Shown: one piece after another, positions 35,947 through 43,050 of the stretch
How the letters are laid out: every line of letters starts with the position of its first letter
How positions within the stretch are numbered: position 1 is the stretch's first letter
From: Ardenticatenaceae bacterium
GTDB taxonomy: Bacteria > Chloroflexota > Anaerolineae > Promineifilales > Promineifilaceae
Direction of reading: 5' to 3'
DNA length: 44,720 bases
Assembly: GCA_020634215.1 (NCBI GenBank)
Contig: JACKCD010000053.1
Coordinates: 1-44,720 of the forward strand
Program-made: the position numbers and the translations under genes
The notes under the pieces: model-generated
Told to the model about the DNA's origin: nothing
Databases searched by the model: none
Seen by the model: only the letters and a program-made list of their open reading frames with translations

Positions 35947-38247
35947 ATGAAAAAACCAGCCACAATCCTGTTAGTCGAAGATGAAAAACCCATGCTGGAA
36001 GGCATGTGCGATCTGTTGAGTATTGTTGATATTGGCTACGACCTACGCATCTTAACTGCCGATAATGGCAAACGTGGGCTAGAGGTTGTCTCTAAAGAAA
36101 TACCCGACCTCATCGTCTCCGACATCATGATGCCGCAAATGGACGGGCTGGAATTTTTACGCCATTTGCGCCAAAACCCCAATTGGGTGCAAATCCCCCT
36201 CATCTTCCTGACGGCACGAAATGACCGTCGTGCCATCCATGCGGGCACTGCCCAGGGAGCACAGCTTTACATCACCAAGCCATTTAACAGCGGCGAGCTG
36301 TTGGAATTGATCAAAACACAGCTTGACCGTGCCTTCCAACTACGCGCCAGCCATCAGCAAAATGTTGACAAGCTCAAAAAAGACTTGCTGCAATTGCTAA
36401 ATCATGAGTTCCGTACCCCACTCACCTATGTCACAGCCTACTATGAAATGCTAACCTACAGCGTTTCACAGCTACAAGAGACCCACGACTTTGACGAATA
36501 TTTGCGCGGTATCCAGGTGGGTTCGCAGCGGTTAACGCGGCTGGTCGAGAGCTTGATTCAGGTAATGGAACTGCGTACGGGGGAGATGGCGTATCAGTTT
36601 GCCGAGCAGGCAAAACCCATCGCCGACTTCAACCATTTGGTGCAAGAAGCAATTCAAGCCAACCGAGACCAGGCGGAGCAATATGGGGTGCAAATTCATT
36701 ACGATGATTCGGTAAGATTTCCGCCTGTGCTAGGGATACGGGACAAACTGTTGACGATGCTAAACGCGCTGCTGGACAACGCCATTAAGTTCACTCATCA
36801 TCACAAAAAAAGCAATATCTATATCCTGACCTACACAACCGACAATGAACTGCATGTTGCCATTCAGGATGAGGGGATTGGCTTCCCGCTACAAATCAAG
36901 AATCGGCTTTTTGATCTGTTTTTTCAATACAAACGGCCGATTTTTGAACAACAAGGGGCGGGGGTTGGCCTCACCATTGCCAAAGGCATTGCCGAGCTAC
37001 ACGGTGGCCGCATTGATGTGGACAGCCAAAAGGGGGTGGGCAGCACTTTTTCGCTTGTTTTGCCCATTTATGATGAGCAGAGCCAAAAGCCATTGCCCAC
37101 AACCCCAAAACAACCACAAGCAACGGTTCTCATTGTTGAAGATGAGCCGCATTTGCTGGAAGGTTTAAAGGATATCCTGGAGCTTTCGATTGAGACATAT
37201 GAGCTAACAGTGTTGACAGCGGCAAACGGCCGTTTGGGGCTAGAAATCCTTTCCGAATACCACCCTCACCTGATCATCTCCGACATTATGATGCCGGAAA
37301 TGGACGGGCTGGAATTTTTGCAGGTGGTGCGGCAAAATCCCGCCTGGGTGCAAATTCCCTTTATCTTCCTGACGGCCAAAGGGGAAGAAAGCGACATTCA
37401 TCACGGCCGGCGTAGCGGAGCCGAAGAGTATATCACCAAGCCCTATGACACCAACGAACTCATTGACCTGGTTCTCAAGCAGCTTGACCGCAATTTCCAA
37501 ATGCAAAATCTGCAAACGCAAGATTTTGACATGCTCAAGCGCAGCCTGCTCAATCTCATCACCCCCGAGTTTCGGCTGCCGCTGGCCGATGTGACCCGCC
37601 ACTCCGAGGCCCTGGCGCTGGGCATTGAAAAAATCGAGACCGAGGGTGAGCTAAAAGAGTCGCTGCGGGGCATTCAGGCCAGCAGCCTGGGGCTAACGCA
37701 GTTGGTGGAAGACATCATCACGCTAGCTGAACTGACCACAGGGGAAGCGGCCCAAATCTATCAGCTACAGGCTCAGGCTATCAATGATGTTGGCTACGTT
37801 GTCGAAGAAGCGATTAAACAGGTTCGTACCCTAACGGGCGGCGAGCAGAATATTCATCTAGCGGATATTCCACCACATTTACCACCTGTTTTTGGGGTCA
37901 GCACCATTTTGCTGGAAAGTGTGCAGCGCCTTGTGGAAGCTGGAGAGCGTTTGCAAGCGAATGGACCGCATGTCCAGACCTATGTAACGGTCTATGCTGA
38001 TGCGGTCGAGGTGCATATTGCGGTGCGGTTTGACACGCCGCTGCCAGAAGCAACAGCGTGTGATGTTGAAGCGTTGTTTGCCTCGGACAAGCCCTCAACG
38101 TTTGATGCCACGTCGTATGATCCGGGGTTGCGTATTGTAGAAGGGAGTGTGGGGCTGCATAACGGCCGTTTATCCCTCGACAACAACCCCGAAACCGGCG
38201 TCACCTACACCATCCACCTCCCCGTTTGCCGCCCGCCCACCCCATAG
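35947..38247 (+). CDS. REC-histidine kinase-REC-pseudokinase protein
   Basis: 766 residues made of two similar halves. First half: receiver (Asp59 in VSDIMMPQMDG, Lys111), HisKA with His153 (LNHEFRTPL), HATPase_c with Asn278 (NALLDNAIKF), DEGIGFP and GAGVGLTIA. Second half: receiver (Asp446 in ISDIMMPEMDG, Lys498), then a HisKA-like segment in which the phosphoacceptor His is replaced by Pro540 (ITPEFRLPL). A degenerate ATPase-like domain follows that lacks the N box (LLESVQRLVEAGERL) and the glycine-rich boxes. Only the first half should autophosphorylate. The second receiver could be its output or a regulated sink. No membrane segments. It lies upstream of pspA, but a separate promoter and hairpins lie between them, so it may be a single-gene unit. 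Confidence 0.92.
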   Translation: MKKPATILLVEDEKPMLEGMCDLLSIVDIGYDLRILTADNGKRGLEVVSKEIPDLIVSDIMMPQMDGLEFLRHLRQNPNWVQIPLIFLTARNDRRAIHAGTAQGAQLYITKPFNSGELLELIKTQLDRAFQLRASHQQNVDKLKKDLLQLLNHEFRTPLTYVTAYYEMLTYSVSQLQETHDFDEYLRGIQVGSQRLTRLVESLIQVMELRTGEMAYQFAEQAKPIADFNHLVQEAIQANRDQAEQYGVQIHYDDSVRFPPVLGIRDKLLTMLNALLDNAIKFTHHHKKSNIYILTYTTDNELHVAIQDEGIGFPLQIKNRLFDLFFQYKRPIFEQQGAGVGLTIAKGIAELHGGRIDVDSQKGVGSTFSLVLPIYDEQSQKPLPTTPKQPQATVLIVEDEPHLLEGLKDILELSIETYELTVLTAANGRLGLEILSEYHPHLIISDIMMPEMDGLEFLQVVRQNPAWVQIPFIFLTAKGEESDIHHGRRSGAEEYITKPYDTNELIDLVLKQLDRNFQMQNLQTQDFDMLKRSLLNLITPEFRLPLADVTRHSEALALGIEKIETEGELKESLRGIQASSLGLTQLVEDIITLAELTTGEAAQIYQLQAQAINDVGYVVEEAIKQVRTLTGGEQNIHLADIPPHLPPVFGVSTILLESVQRLVEAGERLQANGPHVQTYVTVYADAVEVHIAVRFDTPLPEATACDVEALFASDKPSTFDATSYDPGLRIVEGSVGLHNGRLSLDNNPETGVTYTIHLPVCRPPTP

Positions 38248-38276
38248 TTGTTTTACACCCTGCCTTGCCTTACAAT
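38248..38276 (+). promoter_or_regulatory. Candidate sigma70 promoter of the PspA gene
   Basis: TTGTTT (38248-38253), 17-bp spacer, TACAAT (38271-38276), directly after the stop of the kinase gene and 112 bp before the PspA start. Confidence 0.55.
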
Positions 38277-38302
38277 GGAGAAATGACTCATATAAAATCA
38301 AG

Positions 38303-38333
38303 GGGCTTGCCGCCAACCATTGGCGGCAAGCCC
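38303..38333 (+). promoter_or_regulatory. 14-bp perfect hairpin in the PspA leader
   Basis: Arms 38303-38316 and 38320-38333 with a CCA loop, GC-rich and very stable. No T-run follows. It lies downstream of the candidate promoter, so it would be part of the pspA 5' leader, or else it is a terminator of the kinase gene. Confidence 0.6.
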
Positions 38334-38341
38334 TCCTCAGC

Positions 38342-38368
38342 ATTGGTCGTTTATGGCAAACGGCCAAT
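38342..38368 (+). promoter_or_regulatory. Second hairpin in the PspA leader
   Basis: 11-bp arms (38342-38352, 38358-38368) with one G-U pair and an ATGGC loop, ending 19 bp before the PspA start codon and just before its AGGGAG ribosome-binding site. Confidence 0.5.
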
Positions 38369-38387
38369 AAACCTAGGGAGAACATAA

Positions 38388-39125
38388 ATGGCATCACTTC
38401 TTGAAAAAGCCCAAACCCTTATTCAGGCCAATCTCCACGCCATGGTAGATAAAGCTCTCGAAGCAAACTCCGTTGCCGTGATGAAGCAATATATTCGGGA
38501 TGCTGAAAACAACCTGGATGAGCTAGAAGATGCAGCTGCCACCGTTGGCGGCGAAGTCAAAACGCTAGAGCGGAAATACAAAGAATATAAGAAAAAAGCC
38601 GACCAGCTAGACCGTAATATTGACACCTTCTTGATGCAGGGCAAAGCCGATTTGGCTCGCGCCGCCCAAAACGAACTCAACAGCAACCGCGCCCTGCAAG
38701 AACGGTACCACGAACAATGGGTACAACAGCAGCGTGAATATGAAGCCCTGCTCAACGCCCGTCTCAAGCTCCAGGGCAAGCTGCAAACCATCCGTCAAGA
38801 GCAAAAAGAGATGGAAGCCTTGCTTAAGCTGGCCGAATCCAAAGAAAAAACCGTCAAAGCCATCAAAAGCCTCGACGACCTCACGGGCATTGGCGATGCC
38901 GATATGGCGCGGCTGGGTGACTCCATTCGGGCACGGCTGGACAAGGCCAGCGCCCAAAGCGAAATGTACGCCGGCCGTTTGGATAACCAAATGGAAGACG
39001 TATTAGGCCAAGCCGAGCTAGACATCCAGCTTGAAGAGCGCAAACGGCGGCTAGGGTTGAGCGATAGCGGTGCCCCCGCTGCGGAAGAAGACAGCCTGGA
39101 ATCTGACGCTTCGGCCAGCAGCTAA
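38388..39125 (+). CDS. pspA: PspA/IM30 family membrane-stress protein
   Basis: 245 residues, almost entirely helical coiled coil as in PspA/Vipp1 (ESCRT-III superfamily). Seen: an N-terminal amphipathic start (MASLLEKAQTLIQANLHAMVDKALEANSVAVMKQYIRDAE), with the conserved family region around MDKALD..I.QYIRD; a long charged coiled coil to about residue 200; and a C-terminal acidic Ser/Ala tail (EEDSLESDASASS). Members form helical or ring assemblies on stressed membranes and support membrane integrity. AGGGAG precedes the ATG. The next gene encodes another coiled-coil protein with a membrane anchor and may be a partner. Regulation may involve the two leader hairpins. Confidence 0.9.
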   Translation: MASLLEKAQTLIQANLHAMVDKALEANSVAVMKQYIRDAENNLDELEDAAATVGGEVKTLERKYKEYKKKADQLDRNIDTFLMQGKADLARAAQNELNSNRALQERYHEQWVQQQREYEALLNARLKLQGKLQTIRQEQKEMEALLKLAESKEKTVKAIKSLDDLTGIGDADMARLGDSIRARLDKASAQSEMYAGRLDNQMEDVLGQAELDIQLEERKRRLGLSDSGAPAAEEDSLESDASASS

Positions 39126-39149
39126 CTTTACCATCCATGCCTTTCATTC

Positions 39150-39183
39150 AGATTGGTTCAATCTCTGACGATTGAACCAATCT
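39150..39183. terminator. 14-bp perfect hairpin after pspA
   Basis: Arms 39150-39163 and 39170-39183 (AGATTGGTTCAATC and its complement) with a TCTGAC loop, 25 bp after the pspA stop. It lacks a T-run, so it may be a processing or attenuation structure rather than a classic terminator. Confidence 0.5.
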
Positions 39184-39197
39184 AGCACACCAACAAA

Positions 39198-40013
39198 ATG
39201 GCAAGAGAAGCCCTGGAAAAGCGGGCACAAAAAGCAATCCTTCAAGAATCGTTTTTCCGCTGGGAAAGTGCTGTTGTCATTTCCCTCAGCCTCATTCTCT
39301 CGGCGGTGGCAGGCACAACCGGTTCGCTTGGCCCATTTTGGGTCTGGCTGTTGGGAGGAGCCGCTGCTGAGGCAGCCCTCGTCTACAGCAGCCTGAGCGA
39401 CCCTGAATTTGCCCGTAAAGTGGTTGCCAAAATGCTTAACAGCGAGTTTCGCCCGGAGAAGCTCTCCGATAAGCAGTTGCAGCAGCAAATCAACCAAGCA
39501 CTTGAGTACCGAGCGCGAATTGACCAGGCAATTCGTCAAAACGAAAACCCTGTCTTTAAGACAGAACTTAGCCGCACGGCAGAGCAAATTGATGAATGGT
39601 TGGAATATATCTACACGCTGGCGCAGCGCATTGACCGCTATCGGCAAAATATGGGGCTATTAGACGGGGACAAACAAAAGGCAACGCGACGTATTTACCA
39701 GCTACAGCAAGAGCTAGACCGCGCCAAAGACGACCAAACGCGCAAGCAAATTGAAGAGACATTAGAAAGTCTTTACCGGCAGCTTGCTACCTTGGATAAT
39801 TTGGGCAAGACGATTCAACAAGCGGAGCTACAGCTTGAAAATACGCTTACCCATTTAGCAACCATCTACTCACAAACGATGCTGGTAGATGCCAAGGATG
39901 ATGACACCCGCGCCAAGCGGCTGCGGCACGAAATTGCCGAAGAGGTGGTTGAGCTACAAGATTTGCTGTCGGCCATGGACGATGTGGGGGCTGCCGATAG
40001 CTGGAATAGCTAA
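39198..40013 (+). CDS. Membrane-anchored coiled-coil protein, possible PspA partner
   Basis: 271 residues. Seen: basic N-terminal helix, two short hydrophobic segments (AVVISLSLILSAVAG and PFWVWLLGGAAAEAALVY) forming a likely hairpin anchor, then a long charged helical region (about 75-260) with heptad-like spacing (IYQLQQELDRAKDDQTRKQIEETLESLYRQLATL). No enzymatic motif. I know no family name for it. Its position directly after pspA, in the same direction, suggests a membrane-stress role (inference). The ribosome-binding site is weak. Confidence 0.72.
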   Translation: MAREALEKRAQKAILQESFFRWESAVVISLSLILSAVAGTTGSLGPFWVWLLGGAAAEAALVYSSLSDPEFARKVVAKMLNSEFRPEKLSDKQLQQQINQALEYRARIDQAIRQNENPVFKTELSRTAEQIDEWLEYIYTLAQRIDRYRQNMGLLDGDKQKATRRIYQLQQELDRAKDDQTRKQIEETLESLYRQLATLDNLGKTIQQAELQLENTLTHLATIYSQTMLVDAKDDDTRAKRLRHEIAEEVVELQDLLSAMDDVGAADSWNS

Positions 40014-40066
40014 TTGATGGGCAATTTCTGAGGATGCGCGGGAAAATTTGTCAATTTAGCTCCCCT

Positions 40067-40095
40067 TTGTTAATATTTTTGGCTGGCAACATTAT
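40067..40095 (+). promoter_or_regulatory. Candidate promoter upstream of rplI
   Basis: TTGTTA (40067-40072), 17-bp spacer, CATTAT (40090-40095), 22 bp before the L9 start codon. The short leader leaves room for the GGAG ribosome-binding site. Confidence 0.45.
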
Positions 40096-40116
40096 AGAAA
40101 CGGAGATTTTACAGCT

Positions 40117-40602
40117 ATGAAAGTGCTGCTAAGAGAAGATGTCGAAAGTTTAGGATACGCTGGGGAAGTCCACAAGGTTGCGCCGGGTTATGGCCGCAAC
40201 TATTTGCTGCCCAGAGGGCTGGCCGTGATGGCTACGCCTAGCATGATGAAGCAAGCCACCGTGTGGCGCAAGAAGGCCGATGCACGCCGGGAACAAATTC
40301 GGGCTGAATTTGAAGCGTTGTCGGCTCGGATTAATGGAACGGTGCTGACGTTCCAGGCGCGTGCTGGTGAAACGGGTCGTTTGTATGGGTCTATTACGAC
40401 GCAGCAGATTACCGACAAGATGAATGAGGTGCTGGGTACGGATATTGACCGGCGTAAGGTGGGTGAGCATACGCTGCGCGACTTGGGTGAACACAAGGTT
40501 GTGGTGCGGCTAAGCGGGGATTTTCAGCCTGAGGTAACAGTTATTATTGCAAGCGATGAAGCTTTGGAAACGTCGGAAACGGCAGAAGAAGCTGAGGCTT
40601 AG
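40117..40602 (+). CDS. rplI: 50S ribosomal protein L9
   Basis: 161 residues, slightly longer than usual because of an acidic C-terminal tail (LETSETAEEAEA). The L9 N-terminal signature is clear (MKVLLREDVESLGYAGEVHKVAPGYGRNYLLPRGLAV). The connecting helix (VWRKKADARREQIRAEFEAL) and the C-terminal 23S-binding domain (GRLYGSITTQQITDKM...LGEHKVVVRLSGDFQPEVTV) follow. L9 binds 23S rRNA and helps maintain reading frame. It lies away from rpsF/rpsR/ssb, its common neighbours. Confidence 0.97.
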   Translation: MKVLLREDVESLGYAGEVHKVAPGYGRNYLLPRGLAVMATPSMMKQATVWRKKADARREQIRAEFEALSARINGTVLTFQARAGETGRLYGSITTQQITDKMNEVLGTDIDRRKVGEHTLRDLGEHKVVVRLSGDFQPEVTVIIASDEALETSETAEEAEA

Positions 40603-40611
40603 GGATGAGAA

Positions 40612-40639
40612 AACGGCCGTTTCCCGCAAAACGGCCGTT
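40612..40639. repeat. Two AACGGCCGTT palindromes in tandem
   Basis: Copies at 40612-40621 and 40630-40639, 8 bp apart in the 64-bp gap between the L9 and RodZ-like genes. They are the closest pair among about 55 copies in the window. Confidence 0.9.
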
Positions 40640-40666
40640 TCTACATAGGCTAACGGCCTGCACACA

Positions 40667-41566
40667 ATGGACGAGCTTGGTCAGATACTGCGAGAGGCTC
40701 GCGAAAACAAAGGGTTGACCCTGGAAGAAGTCCAGGCCGAAACACGCATCCACGCCCGCTTCCTCACCGCCCTGGAAAAGGGGGATTATGCTGCACTGCC
40801 TACCCCCGTCCACGTGCGCGGTTTTCTGCGAAACTATGCTCGATTCTTAGGACTAGACCCCCAACCGCTACTCGCAAGATACCAAAACAACCACGGTTAT
40901 AGCAGCAACGGTATCAACCACGGACAGACAAACGGTAGTTTTGTCCCCACGCGGGACGACCAGCCCTTTTTTGACCCCGTAAACGTTGAAGTCGAATCTA
41001 TCAGCAACCGTCGCTCGCCCGAATCAGCTTTACAGTTGGTTATTATTGCTGCCCTCCTACTAGCTCTGGCCTTGATTGGAATGCGCTTTATCCCTATTTT
41101 GCTAGGCAACGGCGATGGCACTGAAACCATTACAGCAGAAATTACCCAAGCCCTGCAAGAAATGACCAACAACGGCGAGTTAGAGCCAACCATTGACATC
41201 AACGCCACCCTTACGGCCACTGACTTCATCACCTCAACCAGCCGCAACAACACCAACGGCGCAGCCAGCGGCTCACTGCTTGCCACCCCTTCCCCCACCC
41301 GCCCGCCGCTGCCAGCTATCCTTGATACAATCCAACTGCGTTTAGACATTACTGAGCGCACCTGGATGGAAGTCACAATTGATGGAGATGTGGTCTTCAC
41401 TGGCATTGCTCGTACGAATGACGTTTTTGAATGGGAAGCGCAAAACGAAGTGAAGCTGCTAACCGGCAACGCCATAGGCATTGTTGCCACCATTAATGAG
41501 GTCCAGTTGGGTCGTCTGGGTGGACGGGGCGAAAATCGGGAAGAGGTATGGCGCACCACGCAATAA
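40667..41566 (+). CDS. RodZ-like protein (HTH_25 + membrane segment + DUF4115)
   Basis: 299 residues. Seen: N-terminal Xre-like helix-turn-helix typical of RodZ (LGQILREARENKGLTLEEVQAETRI...YLxALEKGDY-like, then VRGFLRNYARFLGLD), a polar Asn/Gly spacer, one membrane helix (about 125-143, LVIIAALLLALALIGM), a Thr/Asn/Ser-rich linker and a C-terminal beta domain (RLDITERTWMEVTIDGDVVFTGIA...LLTGNAIGI) matching DUF4115. RodZ links MreB to the cell wall in rods. In Chloroflexota related proteins exist without being studied. It lies between rplI and rimO. Confidence 0.87.
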   Translation: MDELGQILREARENKGLTLEEVQAETRIHARFLTALEKGDYAALPTPVHVRGFLRNYARFLGLDPQPLLARYQNNHGYSSNGINHGQTNGSFVPTRDDQPFFDPVNVEVESISNRRSPESALQLVIIAALLLALALIGMRFIPILLGNGDGTETITAEITQALQEMTNNGELEPTIDINATLTATDFITSTSRNNTNGAASGSLLATPSPTRPPLPAILDTIQLRLDITERTWMEVTIDGDVVFTGIARTNDVFEWEAQNEVKLLTGNAIGIVATINEVQLGRLGGRGENREEVWRTTQ

Positions 41567-41574
41567 ATTTTTTG

Positions 41575-41601
41575 ACAGGATTTACAGGATTTACAGGATT
41601 T
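41575..41601. repeat. Three 9-bp tandem repeats (ACAGGATTT)
   Basis: Exact ACAGGATTT at 41575, 41584 and 41593, just after the RodZ-like stop codon, followed by TTTT. Confidence 0.85.
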
Positions 41602-41643
41602 TTCGCTGAATCCGCCTCCAGTTAGTCCCCCATCGCGCTTTTT

Positions 41644-42994
41644 ATGAGCAAACACAAACAGAAAAAACAATTTTATCTGCTGAGTTTAGGTTGCAGCAAA
41701 AATACCGTTGACTCGGAGAGCATGGCAAGCCTGCTGCTGAAGTCGGGGTTTCAGGGAACGGCCGATCCTGACGATGCCAGCGTGTTGATTGTCAACACCT
41801 GCGGCTTTATCGAAAGTGCGCGGCAGGAATCCATTGAGGCATTGCAAGATCTGGCCGAGCTAAAGGGAAAAAACCAGCTTCTGATTGCTGCTGGCTGTAT
41901 GGCACAGCGGTATGGCAGCGAAGTGGTGGAATGGGTTCCCGGTGTGGATGGGGTGATTGGCACGCGCCGCTGGATGGACATTGTGCCGTTTATTCGCAAG
42001 CTGCGGCGGCAAAAGCACCCGGAACCGCTGTACCACTTGCCGGATGAGGCGACGACGGTGGGTAAAGATGAGCGGGGGGTGTTGCGAACGGCCGTTCAAG
42101 GCCGCAGTGCCTACCTCAAAATTGCCGACGGCTGCCGTCGCCCCTGCGCCTTTTGCGCCATTCCCCAAATCAAAGGCACCCACGTTAGCCGCCCCATGAA
42201 TGCCATCGTCGCCGAAGCGGTGCGGCTGCAAGAGGCGGGCATCCAGGAACTGATCATCATCGCCCAGGACAGCACCGACTACGGCCACGACCTTGGGCTA
42301 AAAAATGGGACTAGCCAACTGCTCAAAGAAATCGCCAAAGCAGCTCCCGACATCCCCTGGATTCGGCTAATGTATGCCTACCCTGGCTACGTTACCGACG
42401 AACTGATTGAGACGATGGCAACCACCCCGCAAATCGTCAACTACCTCGACATCCCGCTGCAACACGGCCACCGCGAAACGCTAAAACGGATGCGACGGCC
42501 GGCCAACGTTGAATGGGTCTACAAAACCGTGGAAAAGCTCCGCACCGCCATGCCCGACATCGCCATCCGCACCACCTTTATTGTTGGCTACCCCGGCGAA
42601 ACGGACGAAGAGTTTGACGGCCTCAAGCAGTTTGTGCGCGACCTGCAATTTGACCGCATGGGGGCGTTTACCTACTCTTACGAAGCGTCCACCCCCTCGG
42701 CCACCGTTTCCTGGCAGGTGGAAGAAGCGGTGAAACAGGCACGGCAGGCGGAACTGATGGAGCTACAGCAGGCGATTTCGCTGGCAAAAAACCAGGTGCA
42801 GGTGGTAAAACGCCGTTGGTGCTAATCGAAGGATACGCGGGTCCTGGAGCATTGGCTGCACCCCATCAAGTGATGCACCGAAATTGACGGCTGGTGATTA
42901 TTCCTGGCGAACTGCTGCTGGGGGAAATGGTGTCATCTGCATTGACGGAGCCATGACCTACGACCTCAGCGGCTCCCGCCCTGAACCTAGCTAA
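41644..42994 (+). pseudogene. rimO: RimO, ribosomal protein S12 methylthiotransferase, 3' end frameshifted
   Basis: The intact frame runs 393 residues (41644-42825) and then breaks. Seen: UPF0004 domain with LLSLGCSKNTVDSE, NTCGF and AAGCMAQRYG cysteines (first Fe-S cluster), the radical-SAM motif CRRPCAFCAIPQIKG and the long TIM-barrel core (PYLDIPLQHG-like YLDIPLQHGHRETLKRM). It adds a methylthio group to Asp of ribosomal protein S12. The C-terminal TRAM domain can be followed in shifted frames: a one-base loss near 42800 hides GKTPLVLIEGYA, and two more are needed near 42885 to restore APEIDG-LVIIPGELLLGEMV and AMTYDLSGSR, ending at TAA 42992-42994. The losses fall in short repeated-base runs, suggesting sequence error rather than true inactivation. 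Confidence 0.85.
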
Positions 42995-43050
42995 ACACCG
43001 TGCGCTGCCGCTGGTGGGACGGTAATTCTATCAAAATTGGTGTAGTGAGC

